Shown here: positions 1 through 6,970 of the stretch, in pieces
How the letters are laid out: each line of letters starts with the position of its first letter
Position numbering within the stretch: the first letter of the stretch is position 1
Origin: Methylibium sp964616015
GTDB taxonomy: Bacteria > Pseudomonadota > Gammaproteobacteria > Burkholderiales > Burkholderiaceae_C
Assembly (NCBI GenBank): GCA_964616015.1
Contig: CAZTTC010000026.1
Location: forward strand, 1 to 27,452
Direction of reading: 5' to 3'
DNA length: 27,452 bases
Translations under genes and position numbers: made by a program
The notes under the pieces: generated by a model
Databases searched by the model: none
Told to the model about the DNA's origin: nothing
What the model saw: only the letters and a program-made list of their open reading frames with translations

Positions 1-323
1 TCGCCAGCTACAACGCCAGCAAGGGCGGCATCAACCAGCTGACGCGCGCGATGGCGCTGGCGCTGGCCGACCGCGGAGTGCGCGTGAACGCGGTCGCGCC
101 GGGCACGATCGCGACCGAGCTCGCCGCGCAGGCGGTGCTGACCAGCGAGGACGCGAAGCAGCGCATCCTCGGTCGCACGCCGATGCGCCGCCTGGGCGAG
201 CCGGCCGAGATCGCCGACATCGTGGCCTTCCTGGCCAGCGATGCGGCCAGCTACATGACCGGCCAGATCGTCTACGCCGACGGCGGCCGCCTGGCGCTCA
301 ACTACACGGTCGCCGCTGCATGA
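1..323 (+). CDS. SDR family oxidoreductase, C-terminal part (5' end outside window)
   Basis: This is the C-terminal half of a classical short-chain dehydrogenase/reductase, an NAD(P)H-dependent enzyme that oxidises or reduces alcohol and keto groups. The reading frame is open from the window edge. It begins with ASYNASKGG, which holds the catalytic Tyr-x3-Lys pair (Tyr codon at 9, Lys codon at 21). It continues with the family pattern VRVNAVAPGTIATE and ends with the typical GEPAEIADIVAFLASD and MTGQIVYADGG blocks. The N-terminal Rossmann glycine motif lies upstream of the window. The stop overlaps the next start as ATGA, so the two genes are probably translationally coupled. The substrate cannot be told from this fragment. 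The family call is secure; the specific reaction is unknown. Confidence 0.93.
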   Translation, partial: ASYNASKGGINQLTRAMALALADRGVRVNAVAPGTIATELAAQAVLTSEDAKQRILGRTPMRRLGEPAEIADIVAFLASDAASYMTGQIVYADGGRLALNYTVAAA

Positions 324-949
324 ACGGCGGCCCCTCCGCCTGGTCGCTGCTCTATGTTGCCGACCCGATGTGTTCCTGGTGCTACGGCTTCGCGCCGGCC
401 CTGGCGGCGGTGCGCGCGCGCCGCCCTGAGCTGCCGGTGGAGCTGCTCATGGGCGGACTGCGCCGCGAGGGCGAGCCGCTGGACGGGCCGCTGCGCGACA
501 AGCTGCAGCAGCACTGGACCGAAGTGGCGCGCCGCAGCGGCCAGCCCTTCTCGCCGGCCGGCCTGCAGCGCGAGGACTGGACCTACACCACCGAGCCGGC
601 CTGCCGGGCCGTCGTGACCGTGCGGCATCTCGCGCGCGGGCACGAGCTCGACATGCTGAAGGCGATCCAGTCCGCCTTCTACGCCGAAGGGCGGGACGTC
701 ACTGGCACGGCGACGCTGGCCGACCTGGCCGCGGCGATCGGGATCGATCGCGATGCCTTCCTGAAGGCCTTCGACCGCCCGGCGATCCGCGCCGCGACGA
801 TCGAGGACTTCGCACTGGCGCAGCGCCTGGGCATCACCGGCTTCCCGGCGCTGGCCGTGGTGCGCGACGGCCAGGGCCGGCTGATCGCGCCGGGCTGGGT
901 CGCGCCGGCTGACCTGCTGGAGCGCCTGGAACGCGTGCTTGCCGCATGA
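320..949 (+). CDS. DsbA family thiol oxidoreductase (FrnE-like, cytoplasmic)
   Basis: This 209-residue protein has the thioredoxin/DsbA fold with a helical insertion. Residues 18-21 are CSWC, the redox-active CxxC, in the context DPMCSWCYGFAP. That context is typical of the FrnE/2-hydroxychromene-isomerase-like branch. Near the C-terminus, GITGFPAL supplies the cis-proline that faces the active site. There is no signal peptide, which points to a cytoplasmic disulfide oxidoreductase or isomerase rather than periplasmic DsbA. The ATG overlaps the upstream dehydrogenase stop, and its own stop overlaps the next gene in the same ATGA way, so the three genes look like one unit. The physiological substrate is unknown. 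Confidence 0.88.
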   Translation: MNGGPSAWSLLYVADPMCSWCYGFAPALAAVRARRPELPVELLMGGLRREGEPLDGPLRDKLQQHWTEVARRSGQPFSPAGLQREDWTYTTEPACRAVVTVRHLARGHELDMLKAIQSAFYAEGRDVTGTATLADLAAAIGIDRDAFLKAFDRPAIRAATIEDFALAQRLGITGFPALAVVRDGQGRLIAPGWVAPADLLERLERVLAA

Positions 950-1521
950 GCCTCGAAGCCTTCGCCGTCTCGACCGGCATCGTGGCGCTCAGCGAAATCG
1001 GCGACAAGACGCAGCTGCTTGCCTTGCTGCTGGCGGCGCGCTTCCGCCAGCCGCTGGCCATCGTGCTGGGCATCCTGGTCGCGACGCTGGCCAATCACGC
1101 CATGGCCAGCGCACTGGGGACCTGGGTGCAGGGCGTCGTGCCCGCCGAGGCGCTGCGCTGGGCGCTGGCGATCAGCTTCTTCGCCGTGGCGGCGTGGACG
1201 CTCAAGCCCGACACGCTCGACGAGGACGACAAGCCGCCCAGCCGCTCGCCGCTGGGCGTCTTCGGCATCACCGTGGTGGCCTTCTTCCTGGCCGAGATGG
1301 GCGACAAGACCCAGATCGCGACAGTGATGCTGGCGGCCCAGTACGCCTCGCTCGTCACGGTGACGGCCGGCACCACGCTGGGGATGATGCTGGCCAACGT
1401 GCCGGCCGTGCTGCTGGGCGACAAGGCCGTGCACTTCGTGCCGCTGCACTGGGTCCGGCGCATCGCCGCCGCGGTGTTCGTCGTGCTGGGCGTGCTGCTG
1501 CTGGCGGGCGTCGGCGGATAG
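946..1521 (+). CDS. TMEM165/GDT1 family cation transporter (UPF0016)
   Basis: This 191-residue integral membrane protein has the internal duplication that defines the UPF0016/GDT1 family. The signature E-x-G-D-K-T-Q occurs once near the N-terminus (EIGDKTQLLAL) and once after the hydrophilic middle loop (EMGDKTQIATV). Each lies in a hydrophobic half with about three membrane segments. The loop between the halves is acidic (DTLDEDDKPPSRSP). Characterised relatives move Mn2+ or Ca2+, including bacterial manganese exporters, so divalent cation export is the likely role. The start overlaps the DsbA-like stop by four bases. No manganese riboswitch precedes the gene, as there is no room for one. 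Confidence 0.92.
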   Translation: MSLEAFAVSTGIVALSEIGDKTQLLALLLAARFRQPLAIVLGILVATLANHAMASALGTWVQGVVPAEALRWALAISFFAVAAWTLKPDTLDEDDKPPSRSPLGVFGITVVAFFLAEMGDKTQIATVMLAAQYASLVTVTAGTTLGMMLANVPAVLLGDKAVHFVPLHWVRRIAAAVFVVLGVLLLAGVGG

Positions 1522-1522
1522 A

Positions 1523-1689
1523 TCAGCGCTGATCGAGTCGCTGCAGGCAGTCGTCCGGCAAGGCGTGCAGCGCCGCCACCTGAGGCGGGCCGAGCCGTTC
1601 GTTCAGGGCGAGTTGCGCCTGCTTCCAGGCTCGCTGGCCTGCGCTGCGCTTGCCACGCCGGACTCGGTGGCCTCGACGAGCCGGCGGCG
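1523..1689 (-). pseudogene. MarR family regulator, C-terminal remnant
   Basis: The minus strand encodes a fragment ending ALNERLGPPQVAALHAL then DDCLQRLDQR and a stop at 1523-1525. This resembles the last helix of MarR-type repressors. Going upstream, the frame breaks. RLVEATESG, which looks like the MarR wing, is readable at about 1683-1657. After a two-base phase shift, GKRSAGQRAWKQAQ follows from 1654. The conserved DxR segment of the wing and the whole DNA-binding N-terminal half are absent, so this is a broken gene. It abuts the thioesterase remnant on the other strand. The identification rests on remembered family patterns only. Confidence 0.5.
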
Positions 1690-1865
1690 CGCTCACCGAC
1701 CAGGTGCCGCTGGTGCGCACCGAAGGCCGCGTGATGCATGTCGGCCGGAGCACGGCGACGTCCGACGGGCGCCGGGTCGGCCCGGATGACAGGCTCTGCG
1801 CGCACGCCTCGATCACCGGCTTCATCATGGATCTGCCCCAAGCGCAGGCAAAGCCGCTTGCGTAA
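1680..1865 (+). pseudogene. PaaI-type hotdog thioesterase, C-terminal remnant
   Basis: The plus strand from about 1683 to the TAA at 1863-1865 reads GGALTDQVPLVRTEGRVMHVG and continues RSTATSDGRRVGPDD, then LCAHASITGFIMDLP. This is the last three beta strands of a PaaI/YbdB-like acyl-CoA thioesterase, where the usual form is VRAEGRVVHVGR..ATAEGRLVG...LYAHATTTCLVFD. The N-terminal half with the catalytic Asp/Glu helix is missing, and no start codon with a ribosome site precedes it. The fragment begins almost exactly where the MarR remnant on the opposite strand begins. The stretch 1866-1924 between it and the next promoter holds nothing recognisable. Confidence 0.62.
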
Positions 1866-1924
1866 AGGCCGGTAAACGGCGCCCTCGCCGTGGCTTTTCG
1901 CGCGATGCGCAAGAGCCCGGGCAC

Positions 1925-1954
1925 TTGACGCGGGCGGCCGCGGGACGCTACCTT
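1925..1954 (+). promoter_or_regulatory. Sigma70-type promoter of the ChaC-like gene
   Basis: TTGACG at 1925-1930 and TACCTT at 1949-1954 are separated by 18 bases. The expected transcription start, six to nine bases after the -10, falls on or next to the GTG at 1961. This supports that GTG as the start codon of a leaderless message. Confidence 0.6.
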
Positions 1955-1960
1955 GTTGCC

Positions 1961-2611
1961 GTGCAGCAAGGTCTCGATTTCGATCCCGAACCGGCTTGCG
2001 CCGACGGCGCCGGCGCGACGGCGATGGCGCCCTTGCGCGACCCCGAGCCGCTGCTGGCCCGCACGATGGCGGCCCGCGGCGACCGCGACCTCTGGGTCTT
2101 CGGCTATGCCTCGCTGATCTGGCGACCGGAGTTCGACGCCGTCGAGCAACGCCTCGCGCGAGTCCACGGCCAGCACCGTGCGCTGCAGATGCGCTCGCGC
2201 GTCAACCGCGGCACGCCCGAGCGGCCCGGTCTGGTGTGCGCCCTGGTGCCGGGCGGGTCCTGCTCGGGCATGGTCTACCGCATCGAGGCGGGGCGCGCCG
2301 ATGCCGAGTTGCGCCGTCTCTGGGACCGCGAGATGTTCACCGGCGTCTACGACCCGAAGTGGCTGCAATGCCAGACCTCGCAGGGCCCGGTGACGGCGCT
2401 GGCGTTCACGCTCAGCCGCACCAGCCCCAACTTCACCGGCGACATCGACGACGACACGCTGCTCGGCATCCTGCGCCACGCGCGCGGCCGCTTCGGCAGC
2501 ACGCTCGACTACCTGCTGGAAACCGCGGCCTGCCTGCGCCGCTGCGGCATCCGCGACACCGCGATCGAGCGCCAGGTGGCGCTGGCGCGCCGCGCCGGCC
2601 TCACGGCCTGA
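1961..2611 (+). CDS. ChaC-like gamma-glutamylcyclotransferase
   Basis: This gene encodes a glutathione-degrading gamma-glutamylcyclotransferase of the ChaC family, which releases 5-oxoproline and Cys-Gly from glutathione in the cytosol. From the GTG at 1961 it has 216 residues, close to the usual size. The substrate-binding signature WVFGYASLIWRPEF is at residues 45-58. LWDREMFTGVYDPKWL further on carries the conserved Arg-Glu-Met with the candidate catalytic Glu. The C-terminal part, with GDIDDDTLLGILRHARGRFG, is also typical. An in-frame TTG at 1925 would sit inside the -35 box, and an ATG at 2024 is a possible later start. The GTG is preferred because it lies at the predicted transcript start. 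The gene is convergent with the nucleotidyltransferase downstream, 13 bases apart. Confidence 0.9.
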   Translation: MQQGLDFDPEPACADGAGATAMAPLRDPEPLLARTMAARGDRDLWVFGYASLIWRPEFDAVEQRLARVHGQHRALQMRSRVNRGTPERPGLVCALVPGGSCSGMVYRIEAGRADAELRRLWDREMFTGVYDPKWLQCQTSQGPVTALAFTLSRTSPNFTGDIDDDTLLGILRHARGRFGSTLDYLLETAACLRRCGIRDTAIERQVALARRAGLTA

Positions 2612-2624
2612 ACCGCAGCCGGCC

Positions 2625-3251
2625 TCAGGCCAGCTGCGCCGCGCTGCGGCCGACCTCGAAGGAGCGCATGCGCTCCAGGTCGTCTTCGGTGTCGAGGTCC
2701 ATCAGCACGCCCGCGTCATCGACATCCACACCGTGCGCCGGGTAGCGCCCGATCAAGCGGCGCGCGCCTTCGTCCCCGCCCAGTGTGACCAGCTCGGAAT
2801 AGATCTCCGCGGCGAAGGCGACCGGATGCCCGCGACGTCCGCGGTGCTGCGCGTACACCACGGGGTGCTGGGGCATCGCGGCGGCCACCGCGCGCAGCGT
2901 GGCCGGCTCGATCAGCGGCATGTCGCCCGGCAGCACCAGCCAGCCGTGCGCATTGGCGCGTGCCGACACGCCGCTGGCGATCGAGTAGCCCATGCCCAGC
3001 GGCAGGCCGCTGTCGCCCTGGCCGACCTCGGGCACCAGCACGATGTCGCGGGCGGCGACCAGCGAAGCGACGCACTCGCTCAGCGCCGGCGTGGTGACGA
3101 CGACAAGCGGCAGGCCGCTCTGCATCGCGTTCGACAGGGTGCAGCCGAGGACCGTCGAGCGGCCGAAAGCCTGCTCGAGCTTGTGCGTCGCGCCACCGAA
3201 GCGCGACCCGCGACCCGCCGCCAACACGACCAAAACCGGTTCCTGCACCAC
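2625..3251 (-). CDS. MobA/MocA-like NTP transferase (probable Mo-cofactor cytidylyltransferase)
   Basis: This protein of about 208 residues begins with the nucleotidyltransferase signature VLVVLAAGRGSRFGG followed by a Lys (THKL). The metal-binding block LVLPGDMPLIEPATL comes in the middle, and RGHPVAFAAEIY with GDEGARRLI follow. This is the MobA/MocA/MobA-like branch of the GT-A fold, which transfers CMP or GMP to molybdopterin. It follows a molybdenum hydroxylase in the same orientation, so maturing or modifying that enzyme's cofactor is the natural inference. The frame stays open up to a GTG at 3353. The tandem GTG at 3251 is chosen because GGGAG lies seven bases before it and because family homology begins there. 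Cytidylyl versus guanylyl specificity cannot be read from sequence. Confidence 0.85.
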   Translation of the reverse strand: MVQEPVLVVLAAGRGSRFGGATHKLEQAFGRSTVLGCTLSNAMQSGLPLVVVTTPALSECVASLVAARDIVLVPEVGQGDSGLPLGMGYSIASGVSARANAHGWLVLPGDMPLIEPATLRAVAAAMPQHPVVYAQHRGRRGHPVAFAAEIYSELVTLGGDEGARRLIGRYPAHGVDVDDAGVLMDLDTEDDLERMRSFEVGRSAAQLA

Positions 3252-3474
3252 CGAACGCTCCCTGCGTAGTCTGCTTGATTCGCGGCTGCCACCTCCGCCG
3301 CGAGCCGACTCATCAGACCGCGGCGGACGAGCCGCGGGAAGTGGGAGCTTCACCTAAGGCCTTCCCCGCGTCTGTCGGCGCGCGCGTCGACGGTCCGTCA
3401 CACAGCGGGCGGTCCTGCCCCGACAAAGGATGGGCAGAGTCGGCCGTGTGCTGCGTTTCGGGTCAGCGCGATCC
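3252..3474. other. 223-bp gap inside the molybdenum hydroxylase operon
   Basis: There is no supported gene between the end of the molybdopterin subunit and the nucleotidyltransferase start. Short open frames run through the stretch on both strands, including a minus frame from 3313, but none has a recognisable product or good ribosome site. No stem with a T-tract and no convincing promoter was seen, so read-through from the hydroxylase genes is possible. Confidence 0.5.
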
Positions 3475-5700
3475 TCAGGCCAGCGTGTCGAACGGCAGTT
3501 TGCGCAGGCGCTTGCCGGTCAGCGCCGCGACCGCATTGGCGATGGCCGGTGCGATCGGCGGCACGCCGGGCTCACCGAGGCCGGTCGGCGGCTCGGTGCT
3601 GGGCACGAAGTGCACCGCCACCGGCGGCGCATCCGGCATGCGCGGCGGCGGGTAGTCGCTGAATTGGCTCTGCTCGACCACGCCATCCTTCAGCGTGATC
3701 GCAAAGCCTGGCTGCGTCATGCTGATGCCGAACACCACGCCGCCCTGGATCTGCGCCTCGGCCGCGACCGGATTGACGACCTGGTTGGCATGCACACCGG
3801 CCGTCACCGCATGCACCTTGGGCCGGCCGTCGACGAGGGACACGTCGACGACATAGGCCACCACCGAGCCGAAGGACTCGTGCACCGCGACGCCCCAGGC
3901 ATGACCGGCCGGCAGCGCCTTGCCGTAGCCGGACTTGTCGACCGCGAGCTTCAGGGCCGCGACATGCCGGCCGTGCTTCTTGGGGTCGAGCTTCGCGAGG
4001 CGCCATACCACCGGATCCTGACCCGCGGCGCGTGCCACTTCGTCGACCAGCGTCTCCATCACGAAGCCGGTGTGGGTGTGGCCGACCGAGCGCCACCACA
4101 GCACCGGCACCGCCACGTCGGGGTGGCTGATGCGCACGCGCATCGGCACCGCGTAGCGGTTCTCGACCACGCCTTCGGTCATCGTGCTGTCGATGCCGTC
4201 CTTGACGAGGAAGGCCTCGAAGGGCGTGCCCTTGAGCAGGGACTGGCCGACGATCGCATGGTCCCAGGCCAGCACCTCGCCGCGGGCGTCGAGGCCGACA
4301 TCCACGCGATGCACGTGGGCGGGTCGGTAGTAGCCGCCCTTGATGTCGTCCTCGCGGCTCCACATCACCTTCAGTGGCGCGCCGCCGCCCGGGCGCGCCG
4401 CCCAGGCCTTGGCGATCGCCGCGCCTTCGCGCAGGTAGTCCGAGGTCGGCACCGCGCGCCGGCCGAAGCCGCCGCCGGCCGGCAGCGTGTTCAGCGTGAC
4501 CTGCGCGGGCTCGAGGCCCAGGGTCTGGGCGATCGCCATCTGGTCGATGGTCTGGAACTGCGTGCCGGCCCAGACCGTCGCACGATCGCCCTTCAGGTCG
4601 AAGCTCGCGTTCAGCGGCTCCATCGGCGCATGCGCGAGGTAGGGGAACTCGTACTCGGCGCTGATCTTTTTCGGCGCGCCCGCCAGCGCCGCCACGTCAC
4701 CCTTCAGCGCAACGAGCTTCGGCGCCTTGGCTTCATCGCGGTACTGGGCCATCAGTGCGGTCGAGCTGACCGTGCCGCCGACGCCCGGCTTCCATTGCAC
4801 CTGCAGCGCCTCGCGTGCCTGCTTGGCGGGCCAGTAGCCGTCGGCGATCACCGCCAGGCCGGTGCCGCCCCGATCAGTCGGGACCTCGAACACGTCGACG
4901 ACGCCGGCGATGGCCCTGGCCTTCGTGGCGTCGTGGCTCGCCACCTGGCCGCCGAAGGTCGGCGCGCGCAGCAGCACGGCGACCTTCATGCCGGGCAGGC
5001 GCTGGTCGATGCCGTAGTGCTTCTTGCCCGACGCGACGGCCACCGCGTCGATGCGGCCTTGGCTCTTGCCGATGATGCGGTACTGGTCGGGCGTCTTCAG
5101 CGTCACCTGGGCCGGCACCGGCTGGCGCGCCGCTGCGGCAGCCAGCGAGGCGTAGGTCGCGCTGCGCTTGCCGTGGCGCACCTTGCCGCTGCCGGTCTTG
5201 CATTCGGCAGCCGGCACCTTCCACTGCTCGGCGGCCGCGGCCACCAGCATCATCCGCGTCGCCGCGCCGACCTGGCGGTACTGGATCCACGAGTTGGGCA
5301 CGGCGCTCGAGCCGCCGGTCATCTGGATGCCGAACACCGGGTCCTTGTAGGCCTCGCCGGCCGGCGCGAGGCTGGCGCGCACCTGCTTCCAGTCGACGTC
5401 GAGTTCCTCGGCCACCAGCATCGGCAGCGCGGTCAGTGCGCCCTGGCCGAAGTCGAGGCGGTTGACGCGGATCTCGACGGTGTTGTCGGGCAGGATGCGG
5501 AGGAAGGGGGTCGGATCGGCCGGGGGCTTGGGCGCCGCCGGCGCGGCATCGGCAGCGCTCGCCACCGGCGACCAGCTGACGGCCAGGCCGCCGCCGGCCA
5601 CGGCGCTGAGCTTGAGGAAGTCTCGGCGATCGAAGCCACCCGGGGTCGCGGGCGCTTCGGCGCCGCTGGACAGGCGCTTGGCGAGCAGTGCGTGTTGCAT
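3475..5700 (-). CDS. Xanthine dehydrogenase-family molybdopterin-binding subunit (IorB/aldehyde oxidase-like), Tat-exported
   Basis: This 741-residue large subunit belongs to a two-subunit molybdenum hydroxylase that hydroxylates aldehydes or N-heteroaromatics with water as oxygen donor. Arg25-Arg26 in DRRDFLKLSAVAGGGLAVSW form a twin-arginine signal, so the folded enzyme would be periplasmic. Typical motifs follow: ILPDNTVEIRVNRLDFGQGA, GGSSAVPNSW, EYEFPYLAHAPMEPLNA, TLPAGGGFGRRAVPTSDY, and near the end GLGEPGVPPIAPAIANAV, whose Glu is the catalytic base of the family. The ATG is 12 bases after the [2Fe-2S] gene stop, with GGAGA six bases upstream. No FAD subunit is present, as usual for the isoquinoline 1-oxidoreductase/IorAB-type, which passes electrons to a cytochrome. 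The substrate is undetermined. Confidence 0.93.
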   Translation of the reverse strand: MQHALLAKRLSSGAEAPATPGGFDRRDFLKLSAVAGGGLAVSWSPVASAADAAPAAPKPPADPTPFLRILPDNTVEIRVNRLDFGQGALTALPMLVAEELDVDWKQVRASLAPAGEAYKDPVFGIQMTGGSSAVPNSWIQYRQVGAATRMMLVAAAAEQWKVPAAECKTGSGKVRHGKRSATYASLAAAAARQPVPAQVTLKTPDQYRIIGKSQGRIDAVAVASGKKHYGIDQRLPGMKVAVLLRAPTFGGQVASHDATKARAIAGVVDVFEVPTDRGGTGLAVIADGYWPAKQAREALQVQWKPGVGGTVSSTALMAQYRDEAKAPKLVALKGDVAALAGAPKKISAEYEFPYLAHAPMEPLNASFDLKGDRATVWAGTQFQTIDQMAIAQTLGLEPAQVTLNTLPAGGGFGRRAVPTSDYLREGAAIAKAWAARPGGGAPLKVMWSREDDIKGGYYRPAHVHRVDVGLDARGEVLAWDHAIVGQSLLKGTPFEAFLVKDGIDSTMTEGVVENRYAVPMRVRISHPDVAVPVLWWRSVGHTHTGFVMETLVDEVARAAGQDPVVWRLAKLDPKKHGRHVAALKLAVDKSGYGKALPAGHAWGVAVHESFGSVVAYVVDVSLVDGRPKVHAVTAGVHANQVVNPVAAEAQIQGGVVFGISMTQPGFAITLKDGVVEQSQFSDYPPPRMPDAPPVAVHFVPSTEPPTGLGEPGVPPIAPAIANAVAALTGKRLRKLPFDTLA

Positions 5701-5712
5701 GGTCGTCTCCGG

Positions 5713-6174
5713 TCAGGCCAGGCTCTTGGCGGCGTCGTGGATCGCCGCGCGGATGCGCTGGTAGGTGCCACAGCGGCACACGTTGCCCGCCATCGCGGCG
5801 TCGATGTCGGCATCGCTGGGCTTCTTGTTGGCCTTCAGCAGGCCGGTGGCGCTCATGATCTGGCCGCTCTGGCAGTAGCCGCACTGCGCGACGTCGTGCC
5901 TGACCCACGCGGCTTGCACGGCCTTGCCGACCTTGTCGGCGCCGACGGCCTCGATGGTCGTGACCTTCTGGCCGGCGACCGCGGAGACCGGCAGCACGCA
6001 GGACCGCGTCGGCTGGCCGTCGAGGTGCACCGTGCAGGCGCCGCAGGCGGCGATGCCGCAGCCGAACTTGGTCCCGGTCATCGCCAGGTTGTCACGCAGG
6101 GCCCACAGCAGCGGGGTCGAGGGATCGGCGTCGACGCGGACGGTCTTGCCGTTGAGGGTGAAGCTCGTGCTCAT
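5713..6174 (-). CDS. (2Fe-2S)-binding subunit of molybdenum hydroxylase (IorA-like)
   Basis: This 153-residue small subunit has two [2Fe-2S] clusters that carry electrons from the molybdenum site. The N-terminal ferredoxin-like domain shows GTKFGCGIAACGACTVHLDG followed by PTRSC, the plant-type cluster motif. The C-terminal four-helix domain shows CGYCQSGQI and GNVCRCGTY, the second cluster. The protein has no signal peptide, as expected for a subunit that rides with a Tat-exported partner. The ATG at 6174 has AGGAG five bases upstream. The frame remains open much further upstream, but that part is antisense to pdxH and has no homology. It is the first gene of the operon and is divergent from pdxH, with 129 bases between them. 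Confidence 0.94.
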   Translation of the reverse strand: MSTSFTLNGKTVRVDADPSTPLLWALRDNLAMTGTKFGCGIAACGACTVHLDGQPTRSCVLPVSAVAGQKVTTIEAVGADKVGKAVQAAWVRHDVAQCGYCQSGQIMSATGLLKANKKPSDADIDAAMAGNVCRCGTYQRIRAAIHDAAKSLA

Positions 6175-6290
6175 CGAAGCTCCTGGGTAAGGTCGAAGGC
6201 GCGGACTGTGCGCCTTGAACCGGCCGGCACCGGCGCAGTGCGTCCAATCCCCGGCGGCCTGCGGGGGCAAGCGCGCCATCGCGCGCGGCC

Positions 6291-6296
6291 TACACT
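6291..6296 (+). promoter_or_regulatory. -10-like hexamer TACACT immediately before pdxH
   Basis: TACACT lies seven bases upstream of the pdxH ATG. This would put the transcript start on or next to the start codon. No good -35 is seen at the expected distance, so the assignment is tentative. The same spacing recurs before several other genes here. Confidence 0.4.
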
Positions 6297-6303
6297 TTTG
6301 TGC

Positions 6304-6945
6304 ATGGACAAAGACCTCGCCGCCTTGCGCAAGAGCTACGAACACGGGGAACTCGACGAAACACAGTCGGCCGCGGACCCGCTCGCACAGTTCGAGTTCT
6401 GGCTGGATCAGGCCCTGAAGGCCCGCCTGCCCGAGCCGAACGCGATGACGCTCGCCACGGTCGGGCCCGAAGGACGGCCCTCGACGCGCGTCGTGCTGAT
6501 CAAGGCTTGCGACGCGCGCGGCATCGTCTGGTACACGAACTATGAGAGCCGCAAGGGCCGGGAGCTGGCCGGCAATCCCTTCGCGGCGCTGCAGTTCCAT
6601 TGGGTCGAACTGGAGCGCGTGGTGCGCATCGAGGGCCGCGTCGAGAAGACTGACGACACTGAATCCGACGCCTACTTCCACTCGCGCCCGCTCGACTCGC
6701 GCCTCGGTGCCTGGGCCTCGCCGCAAAGCCAGGTGATCGCCTCGCGCGCCGTGCTGGTCGCGAGCACGGCGAAGGCCGCTGCCCGCTATGCGCTCAGCCC
6801 GCCGCGCCCGCCGCATTGGGGCGGCTACCGCCTGGTGCCGGACCGCTGGGAGTTCTGGCAGGGCCGGCGCAGCCGGCTGCACGACCGGCTGCGCTACCTG
6901 CGCCAGGACGACGGCAGCTGGCGGCGCGAGCGCCTGGCGCCGTAG
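6304..6945 (+). CDS. pdxH: Pyridoxamine/pyridoxine 5'-phosphate oxidase
   Basis: This FMN-dependent cytosolic enzyme oxidises pyridoxamine or pyridoxine 5'-phosphate to pyridoxal 5'-phosphate. At 213 residues it is the normal size. Diagnostic blocks are LRKSYEHGELDE at the N-terminus, AMTLATVGPEGRPSTRVVLIK, GIVWYTNYESRKGREL, FHWVELERVVRIEGRVEK, and the C-terminal PPHWGGYRLVPDRWEFWQGR and LHDRLRYL that bind FMN and substrate. The ATG at 6304 matches the family start. There is no clear ribosome site, which fits a leaderless message. The gene stands alone, divergent from the molybdenum hydroxylase operon and convergent with the TonB receptor gene. Confidence 0.96.
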   Translation: MDKDLAALRKSYEHGELDETQSAADPLAQFEFWLDQALKARLPEPNAMTLATVGPEGRPSTRVVLIKACDARGIVWYTNYESRKGRELAGNPFAALQFHWVELERVVRIEGRVEKTDDTESDAYFHSRPLDSRLGAWASPQSQVIASRAVLVASTAKAAARYALSPPRPPHWGGYRLVPDRWEFWQGRRSRLHDRLRYLRQDDGSWRRERLAP

Positions 6946-6970
6946 CGCCCGACGCTCGGCCGCCCAGCCT

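Noticed and set aside
3080..3313. Minus-strand open frame starting MSRLAAEV before the nucleotidyltransferase
   Set aside because: It runs into the nucleotidyltransferase gene out of frame, has no homology and no convincing ribosome site.
3430..6945. Very long plus-strand open frame (1171 codons) opposite the molybdenum hydroxylase genes
   Set aside because: Its last part is pdxH in frame. The rest is antisense to iorB/iorA, rich in Arg, His and Ala without domains, as expected for a shadow frame in GC-rich DNA.
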